DNA from: Frigoribacterium sp. JB110 | GTDB lineage: Bacteria > Actinomycetota > Actinomycetes > Actinomycetales > Microbacteriaceae | Assembly: GCF_900163665.1 (NCBI RefSeq) | Contig: NZ_FUIA01000018.1 | Coordinates: 1 to 64,000 of the forward strand | Direction of reading: 5' to 3' | DNA: 64,000 bases | Part shown: piece after piece, positions 34,178-42,831 of the stretch | Layout of the letters: each line of letters opens with the position of its first letter | How positions within the stretch are numbered: position 1 is the stretch's first letter | Program-made: the position numbers and the translations under genes | The notes under the pieces: generated by a model | What the model was told of the DNA's origin: nothing | What the model saw: the letters and a program-made list of their open reading frames with translations, nothing else | Database searches by the model: none

Positions 34178-34260
34178 TTCGCTGGCATGACCCAGATCAG
34201 GTTCGACGGTCGAAGCGCGGTTCGCTTCCTCTCAGCCCGCTCGGCGAGCTCCCGTGGTTG
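34178..34260 (-). promoter_or_regulatory. TPP (thi-box) riboswitch
   Basis: The minus strand carries the conserved aptamer pieces in order: CACGGGAGC (34256-34248), GGGCTGAGAGG around 34238-34226, and CGAACCTGATCTGGGTCATG with CCAGCG closing the stem (34205-34180). These match the pyrimidine-sensor CUGAGA loop and the pyrophosphate-sensor CCUGAUCUGG region. It lies 14 nt upstream of the ykoE start and overlaps the approach to its Shine-Dalgarno, so thiamine pyrophosphate should switch the transporter operon off. Confidence 0.95.
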
Positions 34261-34303
34261 TCCGCACCAGGATAGAACATCCGGTGCCGCATCTCTCCCC
34301 GTG

Positions 34304-34651
34304 TTACTGCGAGAGTGCGCGCAGGGCGTCGGTCGGCACGGGGAACGGCAGCGCGTAGTACACCTGGTCTGCCGTCATGTCACCCCAGTCGTCCTTCTTC
34401 ACCCGCACCTGGCGCGGGGTCGCCTCGGCGATGCGCACCCGCAACCACCCACCCGAGTCGAGCCGCATCTCGTACGGGTCTGCGAGGTATCCGATGCCGA
34501 GCTCGTCGAGAGTCTCCTCCGCTTCGAACCAGTCGACGACGCCCGTGAGTTCACGCCCGAGCAGGTCGATCACGACGAATCCGTCGTCGGCCGGGCGCAT
34601 CCAGCCGAGCAGCTCGCCGTCCATGCCGCGCCGATGCTCTATCCACTCCAT
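34304..34651 (-). CDS. small hypothetical protein
   Basis: A 115-residue soluble protein, strand-rich, beginning MEWIEHRRGMDGELLGWMRP. It has no signal peptide or membrane segment and I do not recognise a family. Paired aromatic/acidic residues (VVDWFEAEETLDELGIGYLAD) suggest a compact alpha/beta fold. It is supported as a gene by codon bias and by TAGCCT exactly 6 nt upstream of the ATG (leaderless). It is divergent from the D,D-carboxypeptidase gene; their promoters are about 50 nt apart. Confidence 0.72.
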   Translation of the reverse strand: MEWIEHRRGMDGELLGWMRPADDGFVVIDLLGRELTGVVDWFEAEETLDELGIGYLADPYEMRLDSGGWLRVRIAEATPRQVRVKKDDWGDMTADQVYYALPFPVPTDALRALSQ

Positions 34652-34657
34652 CGGCCC

Positions 34658-34663
34658 AGGCTA
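34658..34663 (-). promoter_or_regulatory. leaderless promoter -10 of the 34304-34651 gene
   Basis: TAGCCT on the minus strand ends 6 nt before the ATG at 34651, with no ribosome-binding site between. Confidence 0.5.
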
Positions 34664-34710
34664 CCGGTGTCATTACAGGCTTCCGCCAGCTGATCCCGCG
34701 CGAGGGGCGG

Positions 34711-34716
34711 TAGCGT
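34711..34716 (+). promoter_or_regulatory. leaderless promoter -10 of the carboxypeptidase gene
   Basis: TAGCGT ends 6 nt before the GTG at 34723. No Shine-Dalgarno is present. The spacing matches the other leaderless promoters in the window. Confidence 0.5.
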
Positions 34717-34722
34717 AGCCTC

Positions 34723-36714
34723 GTGCCCACCGACGACGTCAACAACGCCGACGAGACACCGCGCGCCTCGCAGCCCGCCGCGGAGGACTCGAGCGAGCCG
34801 GAGCAGCTGCGCGCGATGTCGCTGAGCGACCTCGAGCCCGACACCGATGAGGACGCCGCGCCGCGCAGGATGACCCGCCGCGAGGCCCGCGCCAGGCGCC
34901 AGCAGGGCGACGACGACGCAGCGCTTCCCGTCTCGACACGGGTCGGCGGGGCCTTCCGCTCGCGCCGTTCGAAGCGGCACGCTCCGGATGAGAGCGACGC
35001 ACCGCGCGCGCAGGCTCCGGATGAGGCGACGGCATCGGCCGCGGAGATGCCGCACGAGGCACCGGATGCTCCCGCAGATGACATCGACGACGACACTCGG
35101 GCGAATCCGATCGCGACTTCCACGCCCGCTGCCGCGGCCGACGCGGCAGCGTCATCCGGCCAGGCCGACAGCGCCGCGCCTGCCGCGGAAGACGACCTGA
35201 CCCACGTCGCATCCTCCGAAGCCTCCGAAGCCTCCGGCGCGCGTGACGGCACGTCGCCGTACGAGCCGGAGCCGACCGTCGCCATGCCGGTCGCCGAGGT
35301 CTCCACCGTCGCCATGGACGCGACGATGATCGATCCAGCTGGTGCCGCTGCCGACGAACAGCGCGACGAACAGCGCGACGAAGCCCCGAGCGAGAGGCCC
35401 GCGCTGGCGTGGGTGAGCACGGCGGACATCGTCGCGAACGATCGCGCCCCGCGCAAGCCGAAGACCGACGGCGAGCCTGAGCCGCTCGTCCGCCAGCGCA
35501 GGCGCTCGGCGTGGCCGGTCCTCGCACCGATCCTCACGGCCGTCGTCCTCGCCGGCGTGTACGTCGGTTCATGCGCGGCATGGCCGCTCGACAACGTCAC
35601 GCCCACCGTGGAGAAGGTCGCCCTTGAGAGCCCGGAGGGCCCGACGCTCGAGCCGCAGTGGCCCGAGGACGGCGGTGCCGCCGTGGCCGCTGTCGGCCAC
35701 ACGGGAGACGTCGCCTCCTCGTCGAGCGACGAACGCCCGATGGCCAGCATCACCAAGCTCGTCTCTGTGCTCATGGTCCTGGACCAGCAGCCGCTCGAAT
35801 CCGGCGAACAGGGTCCGTCCTATGCCTTCACCTGGGACGACCAGAACGCGTACTGGGGATATGCCTCTCGCGGCGAGTCCCGTCTCGAAGTGCCGGTCGA
35901 CGGCTCCCTCACGCAGTACCAGATGCTGCAGGGCGTCCTGCTCGGCTCCGCGAACAACTGGATCGACCGGTTGGTGATCGAGACGTTCGGATCGATCGAA
36001 GAGTTCGCCGCCCAGGCGCCCGCCTGGCTCGAGGACAACGGCCTCACGTCGATGACGGTCGTGCAGCCTTCCGGCATCGACTGGGACAACACGTCATCAC
36101 CGGCCGACGTCGCCCGACTCGGCGCCCTCGCGCTGGAGCATCCGGTGGTCGCGGAGATCGTGCAGCAGAAAGAGGTCGAGCTTCCGGGAGCCGGCCTCGT
36201 CGAGAACTCCAACCCCCTCATCGATGACGAGGGAGTGGTGGGGCTCAAGACCGGCACCCTGCTGAACAACTCCAACCTCGTCGTCGCGAAGGAAGTCGAC
36301 TCAGCGGGGGAGACCGTCACGGTCGTCGCCTCCATCCTCGGCCAGCCCGACAACGTCGGCCGCGACATCGTCGCGCGCACCCTGCTCGAAGACGCCACAG
36401 CGGCCGTGACCGAATCGACCCTTGTCGTGCCAGGCGAGACGATCGTCGGCTCGGTCACCACGGCGTGGGGCGAGAGTGCTGACCTGGTGACGCCGGAGGA
36501 CCTGTCCCTCGTGCTGTGGGACGGCGACTCCGCTGAAATCACCACGACCTTCTCGGACGTGCTCGGACGCAGCGCCGGCGATGAGGTCGGAGACGTGAGC
36601 GCCTCCGGTTCGTTCGTCGACGCGTCGGTTCGCGTCGACCTGTCGGGCGACATCTCGGGCCCGGAGCTCGGCTGGCGCCTGACCCACCCGCTCGAGCTTC
36701 TCGGCCTGAGCTGA
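34723..36714 (+). CDS. D-alanyl-D-alanine carboxypeptidase (peptidase S11) with long acidic cytoplasmic domain
   Basis: A 663-residue membrane-anchored penicillin-binding protein. Residues 1-263 are hydrophilic, very rich in Asp, Glu, Ala and Arg, and probably disordered and cytoplasmic. One membrane segment spans about 264-287 (WPVLAPILTAVVLAGVYVGS). The extracytoplasmic catalytic domain has SxxK with Ser342 and Lys345, SxN with Ser409-Ala-Asn411, and KTG at 509-511. It should trim the terminal D-Ala of peptidoglycan stem peptides. The GTG start is set by a TAGCGT box 6 nt upstream. The long acidic N-terminus is unusual for S11 enzymes, which mostly start with a signal peptide. Confidence 0.87.
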   Translation: MPTDDVNNADETPRASQPAAEDSSEPEQLRAMSLSDLEPDTDEDAAPRRMTRREARARRQQGDDDAALPVSTRVGGAFRSRRSKRHAPDESDAPRAQAPDEATASAAEMPHEAPDAPADDIDDDTRANPIATSTPAAAADAAASSGQADSAAPAAEDDLTHVASSEASEASGARDGTSPYEPEPTVAMPVAEVSTVAMDATMIDPAGAAADEQRDEQRDEAPSERPALAWVSTADIVANDRAPRKPKTDGEPEPLVRQRRRSAWPVLAPILTAVVLAGVYVGSCAAWPLDNVTPTVEKVALESPEGPTLEPQWPEDGGAAVAAVGHTGDVASSSSDERPMASITKLVSVLMVLDQQPLESGEQGPSYAFTWDDQNAYWGYASRGESRLEVPVDGSLTQYQMLQGVLLGSANNWIDRLVIETFGSIEEFAAQAPAWLEDNGLTSMTVVQPSGIDWDNTSSPADVARLGALALEHPVVAEIVQQKEVELPGAGLVENSNPLIDDEGVVGLKTGTLLNNSNLVVAKEVDSAGETVTVVASILGQPDNVGRDIVARTLLEDATAAVTESTLVVPGETIVGSVTTAWGESADLVTPEDLSLVLWDGDSAEITTTFSDVLGRSAGDEVGDVSASGSFVDASVRVDLSGDISGPELGWRLTHPLELLGLS

Positions 36715-36730
36715 GTCCGGTTCCGCCTCG

Positions 36731-38791
36731 TCAGGCCTCCGACGCCTCGACCACAGACACCTCGCCGGTCGCCGGAGGAGCCTCCTCCGCGTCGATGTCG
36801 ACCGCCGCGTGCTCGAACTGGCTCTGGTACAGCCGCCAGTACGCGCCGCGCCGTGTGATCAGCTCATCGTGGCTGCCCTGTTCGACGATCGACCCGTGCT
36901 CCATCACCAGGATCAGGTCGGCGTCGCGGATCGTCGAGAGACGGTGCGCGATCACGAACGAAGTGCGCCCCTTCCGCAGCGCGGCCATCGCCTGCTGCAG
37001 CAGCAGCTCGGTGCGGGTGTCGACGGAGCTGGTGGCCTCATCGAGAATCAGCACCTGCGGACGGCGCAGGAACGCGCGGGCGATCGTGATCAGCTGACGC
37101 TCACCAGCCGACACGTTCGCAGCGTCCTCCTCGAGCACAGTGTCATAACCATCAGGCAGCGAATGCACGAACCGGTCGACGTACGTCGCCTCCGCGGCCT
37201 CGAGGATCTCCTCGTCTGTCGCGTTCTCGTTGCCGTATCGGATGTTGTCGCGGATCGTGCCGGCGAACAGCCACGGATCCTGCAGCACCATGCCTGTGCG
37301 CGAGCGCAGGTCTCCGCGCGCCATCTCGCCGATGCTCTGCCCGTCGAGCAGGATGGCTCCCCCGTCGAGATCGTAGAAGCGCATCAGCAGATTCACGAGC
37401 GTCGTCTTTCCCGCCCCCGTGGGGCCGACGATCGCAACAGTCTCACCCGGTTCCACTCGGAAGGAGAGATCGTCGATGAGCGGCTGCTCCGGTGTGTACG
37501 AGAAGCTCACGTTTCGGAACTCGATCACGCCCGCGCCGCCAGCCGGCGCCGTCGGTGCGTCATCATCATCCGGGTCCTGCTCGTCCTGATCGAGCAGGTC
37601 GAACACCCGCTCGGCCGACGCGGTTCCCGACTGCACGACGGGGAGCATGCCGCCGAGCTCGGTGAGCGGCTGTGTGAACTGCTGGGAGTACTGCACGAAC
37701 GCCTGCACGTCGCCGATGCGGATCTGACCGCTGGCGACCATGAGCCCGCCGAGGACGGCGATGCCCGCGTAGGTGAGGTAGCCGACGAACTGCATCGACG
37801 GCATCATCACGCCCGAGAGGAACTGCGCCTTGAACGATGCCTGGTACAGCTCTTCGTTCTCCTCGCGGAAGGCGTCGGAGATCTCCTTCTCGCGACCGAA
37901 CACCTTCACGAGCGCGTGACCGGAGAACGACTCCTCGACGCGCGAGTTGAGTCGGCCGACCTTGCGCCACTGCATCTGGAAGGCCTTCTGCGACTTCGGC
38001 CCGATGACGCCCATGATGATGCCGATCAGCGGCAGCGATACGAGCGCCACGAGCGCCAGCTGCCACGAGATCGAGAACATCATGCCGACCACGCCGACCA
38101 CCATCAGCAGCGACGTGATCGCACCCGACAGCGACTGCTGCAGCGTCTGCGTCATGTTGTCGACGTCGTTGGTGACCCGGCTGATCAGCTCTCCGCGCTG
38201 CACCTTGTCGAAGTAGCGCAGCGGAAGCCTGTTGATCTTCTGCTCGATCTGTTCGCGCAGGCGCCACATGGTGCGCACCATGACGACGTTGATGATGTAG
38301 CCCTGCACCCACTGCAGCAGCGAACCGACGACGTAGACGAGAATCGCCCAGATGACGACGGTGCGCAGCGCCTCGAAGTCGACACCGGCGCCCGGCGCGA
38401 AGTTCTGCATCGCGCCGACCATGTTGGCGTAGTCGTGCTGGCCAGCGCTTTCGAGCGCGGCCACGACCTCCTCCTGCGAGAGGCCGGCGAACTGGTCGGC
38501 GACCATCAGCGAGATGACGCCCTCGAACACGACGTTGGTGGCTTCGCCGAGGATCTTCGGGCCGGCGACGGACAGAACGACACCGATCGCGCCCAGCAGC
38601 GTCGCGAGGCCGAACACCCACGCGTGCGGCCCCAGCAGCCCGAGGAACCGACGGAAGCTGGGCCAGAAGTTCTTCGGTTTGCCGCCCATGGCGCCTGGCT
38701 CTCCGGCGCCCGCGGCGATCATCGCCTCCTGCGCCTGGCGCTCCTCTTCGCTGACGGCGAGGGAGTCCGTCGCCGATGCATTGTCGCTCAT
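36731..38791 (-). CDS. ABC exporter half-transporter, catalytically competent subunit
   Basis: A 686-residue fused membrane/ATPase protein. A type I exporter membrane domain with six helices occupies about residues 50-390. The ATPase domain has GPTGAGKTTLVNLLMRF (Walker A), NVSAGERQLITIARAF (signature, with Ala in place of the usual Gly) and VLILDEATSSVD, which keeps the catalytic Glu. Its ATG overlaps the stop of the upstream partner gene (ATGA), so both are made together and likely form a heterodimer of the TM287/288 or BmrCD type. Substrates are typically drugs or lipids. It is convergent with the carboxypeptidase gene, 16 nt away. Confidence 0.9.
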   Translation of the reverse strand: MSDNASATDSLAVSEEERQAQEAMIAAGAGEPGAMGGKPKNFWPSFRRFLGLLGPHAWVFGLATLLGAIGVVLSVAGPKILGEATNVVFEGVISLMVADQFAGLSQEEVVAALESAGQHDYANMVGAMQNFAPGAGVDFEALRTVVIWAILVYVVGSLLQWVQGYIINVVMVRTMWRLREQIEQKINRLPLRYFDKVQRGELISRVTNDVDNMTQTLQQSLSGAITSLLMVVGVVGMMFSISWQLALVALVSLPLIGIIMGVIGPKSQKAFQMQWRKVGRLNSRVEESFSGHALVKVFGREKEISDAFREENEELYQASFKAQFLSGVMMPSMQFVGYLTYAGIAVLGGLMVASGQIRIGDVQAFVQYSQQFTQPLTELGGMLPVVQSGTASAERVFDLLDQDEQDPDDDDAPTAPAGGAGVIEFRNVSFSYTPEQPLIDDLSFRVEPGETVAIVGPTGAGKTTLVNLLMRFYDLDGGAILLDGQSIGEMARGDLRSRTGMVLQDPWLFAGTIRDNIRYGNENATDEEILEAAEATYVDRFVHSLPDGYDTVLEEDAANVSAGERQLITIARAFLRRPQVLILDEATSSVDTRTELLLQQAMAALRKGRTSFVIAHRLSTIRDADLILVMEHGSIVEQGSHDELITRRGAYWRLYQSQFEHAAVDIDAEEAPPATGEVSVVEASEA

Positions 38792-40524
38792 GCGCTGGTC
38801 TCCGTCGCTCCGAGCTGAGATTCGACGATCTCACGGTAGGTGTCGCTGGTCTCCAGAAGCTCCTCGTGGGTGCCGACCCCGACTGCCCTGCCGTCATCGA
38901 GCACCAGGATGCGATCGGCATCGGTGATGGTCGACACGCGCTGCGCGACCACGATCTTCGTCACGCCTGGCAGCTCCCGCCACAGTGCCTGCCGCAGGCG
39001 GGCATCTGTGGTGAGGTCGAGGGCTGAGAAGGAGTCGTCGAACACGAGCATGTCCGGGCGGCGCACAATCGCCCTGGCGATCGCCAGGCGCTGCCGTTGG
39101 CCGCCCGAGACGTTGGTGCCGCCCTGCGAGATCGGAGTGTCGAGCCCTTCGGGCTTCTCCCGCACGAAATCGGCGGCCTGAGCGATCTCGAGCGCTTCCC
39201 ACAGCTCGTCGTCTGTGGCGCCGTCACGCCCGAAGCGCAGATTCGACCTCACCGTTCCGGAGAACAGGAACGGCCGCTGCGGCACGAGTCCGATCCCGCT
39301 CCACAGCGTGTCGAGGTCGGCCTCGCGCACGTCGACCCCGTGCACCGAGACGGTGCCGCCCGTTGCGTCGAACAGACGAGGGATGAGCGAGACGAGCGTG
39401 GTCTTTCCGGCTCCGGTCGAACCGATGATCGCCACCGTCTCGCCCGGCTCGGCACGGAAGGAGATGCCGGAGAGAATGGGCTGGTCGGCACCGGGGTAGG
39501 TGAACTCGACGTCGTCGAAGACGACCTGGCCCGGCCTGGTCATCTCGGTGACGGGGTTCTGCGGCGGAACGAGAGTGGTCTCGGCATCGAGCACTTCGCC
39601 GATGCGATCCGCGGAGACAGCGGCACGCGGAATCATGATCGCCATGAAGCTCGCCATCATGACGCCGCCGAGGATCATCCCCACGTACTGCATGAAGGCG
39701 AAGATCGTGCCGATCTGAGCGTTCCCCTCATTGACCTCGATGCCGCCGAACCACACGACGGCGACGATCGTGAGGTTCATCACGAGCATGACGAGCGGGA
39801 ACAGCAGCACGAACATCGAACCGACGTTGCGGCCGACGACGTAGATGTCCGTGTTGGCCTTGCGGAACCGCTTCTCCTCGATCGTCTCTCGCACGAACGC
39901 TCGCACGACCCGCACGCCGGTGAGCTGCTCGCGCATGACGCGGTTCACCGCGTCGATCCGGGTCTGGTAGCGCCGGAACAGCGGGACCATGCGTGCGATC
40001 ACGGCGGCCGCCAGAACGAGCAGCACGGGGATGGACACACCGAGGATCCAACTCAGCCCGACGTCCTGGCGCAGCGCCATGATGATGCCGCCGATCGCCA
40101 TCATCGGCGCCATGACGAGCATCGTCGCGCTCATCACGCCGAGCATCTGCACCTGCTGCACGTCGTTCGTGTTGCGGGTGATCAGCGAGCCGGAGCCGAA
40201 GCGCGACACCTCGCGCTCGCTGAAGGTCGAGACCCGCTGGAAGACGTCGTTGCGGATGTCGCGCCCCAGGCTCATCGCGGACTTCGCGGCACAGAACGTC
40301 GCGACGATCGCCGCGAGGATCTGCCCGAGCGCCACGAGCAGCATGATCGACCCCCTGCGCAGGATGTACCCGGTGTCGCCGACGGCGACTCCGTGGTCGA
40401 TGATGTCGGCGTTGAGGGTCGGCAGGAAGAGCGCAGCAAGCGCCGATGCGAACTGAAACACAAGGACACCGACCAGCAGCGGCCAGTAGCGCCCGAGATA
40501 GCGGGCAAGCAGTTTGATGAGCAC
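38788..40524 (-). CDS. ABC exporter half-transporter, degenerate-site subunit
   Basis: A 578-residue half-transporter. Six membrane helices (LLVGVLVFQFASALAALFLP onward) precede an ATPase domain with GSTGAGKTTLVSLI (Walker A), NVSGGQRQRLAIARAI (signature) and MLVFDDSFSALD. In the last motif the catalytic Glu after Walker B is Asp, the usual mark of the degenerate subunit of a heterodimeric exporter. I place the start at GTG 40524 behind GGGGA, since sequence upstream of it is not transporter-like. It overlaps the partner gene by 4 nt. Confidence 0.88.
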   Translation of the reverse strand: MLIKLLARYLGRYWPLLVGVLVFQFASALAALFLPTLNADIIDHGVAVGDTGYILRRGSIMLLVALGQILAAIVATFCAAKSAMSLGRDIRNDVFQRVSTFSEREVSRFGSGSLITRNTNDVQQVQMLGVMSATMLVMAPMMAIGGIIMALRQDVGLSWILGVSIPVLLVLAAAVIARMVPLFRRYQTRIDAVNRVMREQLTGVRVVRAFVRETIEEKRFRKANTDIYVVGRNVGSMFVLLFPLVMLVMNLTIVAVVWFGGIEVNEGNAQIGTIFAFMQYVGMILGGVMMASFMAIMIPRAAVSADRIGEVLDAETTLVPPQNPVTEMTRPGQVVFDDVEFTYPGADQPILSGISFRAEPGETVAIIGSTGAGKTTLVSLIPRLFDATGGTVSVHGVDVREADLDTLWSGIGLVPQRPFLFSGTVRSNLRFGRDGATDDELWEALEIAQAADFVREKPEGLDTPISQGGTNVSGGQRQRLAIARAIVRRPDMLVFDDSFSALDLTTDARLRQALWRELPGVTKIVVAQRVSTITDADRILVLDDGRAVGVGTHEELLETSDTYREIVESQLGATETSA

Positions 40525-40592
40525 GGATGTTCCCCGATGGTGAGCGCGGCCCCAACGATGGCCGCCGAAATCACTTTGGCACGAACCTCCGA

Positions 40593-40613
40593 CGTTCGGG
40601 AGCCTGCCGAACG
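40593..40613. repeat. small inverted repeat upstream of the ABC exporter operon
   Basis: CGTTCGG (40593-40599) and CCGAACG (40607-40613) form a perfect 7-bp inverted repeat with a 7-nt spacer, about 70 nt upstream of the exporter start. A regulator site or a weak terminator for plus-strand transcripts are both possible. The rest of the interval 40525-40695 shows no gene. Confidence 0.4.
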
Positions 40614-40695
40614 CTTGTACGCTCATGGCGAAGAAGATTCCCGGATCAGAGGCGAAATCTCGGGGTGATTCCGCACTCAGTCCGGAATCACGCGG

Positions 40696-41523
40696 CTACC
40701 GCCCGGTCTCCTCCGCGATCTGCTCGAGCGACCCGATCGGGTCCTCGCCGAGCACCTGGAGCGAGACATGGTCGGCTCCCGCGTCGAGATGCTCGCGCGC
40801 GCCTGCGACCGCAGCGGCCGCCGTCGGGTTCGCCGCCACCTTGTCGATGACGGCGTCCGAACCGCCCGAGGCGATGTCATCCGGATCGATGCCGAAGCGC
40901 ACCAGTGCGCCGACGTAGTTGCGCAGACCGAAGTAGCCCTTGAGGTAGCTGCGCGCGATCGCGCGGGCCTCGTCGCGGTCGGCGTTCACGACGACCTTCA
41001 GCTCCGGCGCGAGCAGCGCGTCTCCGAGCACGGTGCGCGCGTGCGCGGTGTGCGCCGGAACGGTGAGGTACGGGTGAGCGCCGAGGGTGCGCTCCGCGGA
41101 GAACGCGAGGGTCTTGTCCCCGAGCGCCGCCAGCAGCATCTGCTCCTTCTGCAGTCCCTCCGTCTCGAGCACCGATACGTACTCGCGCATCGCCGACAGC
41201 GGCTTCACCCGCTCGGGCGTCGCCTCCCGGTGACCCGATCCGATGCCGAGCACGAAGCGCCCAGGATGCCGCTCCTCGATGCGGCGGAACGATGCGGCGA
41301 CATCGGTCGCGGCGTCCTTCCAGATGTTCACGATTCCCGTCGCGACCGTGAGGGTCTCCGTCGCGTCGAGGATGCGCTCGACCGCTTCCAGATCACCGGA
41401 CGGCGAGCCGCCCACCCACAGTGCGCCGAAGCCGAGCCGCTCCGTCGCCTGCGCGAAGGCATCATCGATGCCGGTGACCCCGCGCCACACGCCGTACGTT
41501 CCGAAGTCCTGCGTGGTCGTCAT
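40696..41523 (-). CDS. LLM-class F420-dependent oxidoreductase
   Basis: A 275-residue luciferase-like TIM-barrel protein. GTYGVWRGVTGIDDAFAQA, LGFGALWVGGSPSGDL and RFVLGIGSGHREATPERVKPLSAMREYV are the typical strand and cofactor-phosphate motifs; the layout resembles the short mycobacterial LLM subgroup (TIGR03620-like). It is probably an F420-linked reductase with an unknown substrate. The ATG at 41523 follows GAGGGAG with ideal spacing, so I prefer it over the upstream ATG at 41538. It is the third LLM enzyme on this strand order and is not adjacent to F420 synthesis genes. Confidence 0.82.
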   Translation of the reverse strand: MTTTQDFGTYGVWRGVTGIDDAFAQATERLGFGALWVGGSPSGDLEAVERILDATETLTVATGIVNIWKDAATDVAASFRRIEERHPGRFVLGIGSGHREATPERVKPLSAMREYVSVLETEGLQKEQMLLAALGDKTLAFSAERTLGAHPYLTVPAHTAHARTVLGDALLAPELKVVVNADRDEARAIARSYLKGYFGLRNYVGALVRFGIDPDDIASGGSDAVIDKVAANPTAAAAVAGAREHLDAGADHVSLQVLGEDPIGSLEQIAEETGR

Positions 41524-41607
41524 CCGTCGCTCCCTCATGTCTCCGGTCCTCCCCCTCAGCCTCAACGCGCCGGAAGGGCTGCTATTCCGGCTCGGGCGCT
41601 GCGGTGC

Positions 41608-42678
41608 TCACCACAGCGGCGCGGTCGGTCGGTGCGCGAACGCCTCCGCCACGAGTTCCTGCGACACCTCCGCCAGCGTCGCCGGCGTCCAGTCGGGCCG
41701 GAAGTCCTTGTCGACGACCTGGGCTCTGATGCCCTCGGACAAGTCGGTCCGGCTGCTCACGAACCACGACACCAGGCCGTACTCCTGTGCGAGCGCGTCG
41801 CGCAGAGTCGACATCCCACGGGCCCTCCTGATGGCCTCGAGCGTCACCTTCAGTGCAAGAGGCGCGCGTGCCGAGAGCGCCTCGAGTGCTGCTTCCGGCC
41901 GCGGTCCGCCGATCCTTCGCAGCCGCTCGACGATCTCCTCGACCGTGTCCGCGGCGAAGGCGTCATCGATCCACTCGTGCTCCCTCGCCAGCCGTGACGA
42001 CTCTGGCGTCTCATCGAACAGCATGATCAGCTCGGCCGGCGTCTGCGGGTCGGCGCGGGTCTCGAAGGCGTCGACGAGGTCGCCGACGCGCTCTGACGGC
42101 ACGAAGAAGTCGGCGAACCCGCAGTGCAGCGCGTCTGCGGCGTCCATCGTGTCGCTGGTGAGCGCCAGGTACTCGCCGAGCCGGCCGGGCGCGCGGGAGA
42201 GCAGCCATGAGCCACCGGCATCCGGGGTGAAACCGAGACGCGTCTCCGGCATCGCCAGCTGCGAGGTCTCGGTGACCACGCGCACGGCCGCATGGCCGGA
42301 CACACCGATGCCGCCGCCCATCGTGACCCCGTGCATCACGGCGACGATCGGCTTGGCGAACTCACCGATGAGGGCATTGGTCGCATATTCGGTGCGGAAG
42401 AATGCGTCGGCAGCCTCGGTCTCTCCGTCGACGAGCACCCGGTGCAGCGCGCGCACGTCGGCGCCGGCGCACAGCCCCCGCTCGCCCTCTCCCGTCAGCA
42501 GGACGAGCCCGACATCCGGATCCGTCCGCCACGTGCCCAGCGCTCCGCTCACCTGCTCGATCATGGCCGGGGTGAGCGCGTTGATCGCCCGCGGCCGGTT
42601 CAGGATGATGCGTCCCAGCCCGCCTGACGAGGAGAGCAGGACCTGATCGCTGGGCTCGGATGCTGTCACGCCTGCCAC
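41608..42678 (-). CDS. enoyl-CoA hydratase/isomerase family, 3-hydroxyisobutyryl-CoA hydrolase-like
   Basis: A 356-residue crotonase-fold protein. GLGRIILNRPRAINALTPAMI is the first family segment, GLCAGADVRALH provides one oxyanion-hole NH, and VAVMHGVTMGGGIGVSGHAAVRV the other. PETRLGFTPDAGGSWLLSR contains the catalytic Glu region. The length and the long C-terminal region fit 3-hydroxyisobutyryl-CoA hydrolase of valine breakdown better than enoyl-CoA hydratase, which is about 260 residues. The gene is probably monocistronic and divergent from the sulfite reductase operon. Confidence 0.85.
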   Translation of the reverse strand: MAGVTASEPSDQVLLSSSGGLGRIILNRPRAINALTPAMIEQVSGALGTWRTDPDVGLVLLTGEGERGLCAGADVRALHRVLVDGETEAADAFFRTEYATNALIGEFAKPIVAVMHGVTMGGGIGVSGHAAVRVVTETSQLAMPETRLGFTPDAGGSWLLSRAPGRLGEYLALTSDTMDAADALHCGFADFFVPSERVGDLVDAFETRADPQTPAELIMLFDETPESSRLAREHEWIDDAFAADTVEEIVERLRRIGGPRPEAALEALSARAPLALKVTLEAIRRARGMSTLRDALAQEYGLVSWFVSSRTDLSEGIRAQVVDKDFRPDWTPATLAEVSQELVAEAFAHRPTAPLW

Positions 42679-42831
42679 GTTAGTGCGTCCGGATCAGCCA
42701 GAGTCGCTCACGCCGGATCCGTTCCTTCGTGACGGAAGTGTTTCCCCGTGTGACTTCACATTTCGCAAGAGAGTGGGCCCTTGCGCCGGCCGGCCGTACG
42801 TTGGCAGACAGCCATTCATCGAGGGGGCGCT

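Noticed and set aside
40625..40918. Small plus-strand frame beginning MAKKIPGSEAK after a TACGCT box
   Set aside because: Most of it is antisense to the LLM gene. The first ~25 codons show no recognisable family, and the -10 box is only 1 nt from the ATG. Not enough to call a gene.
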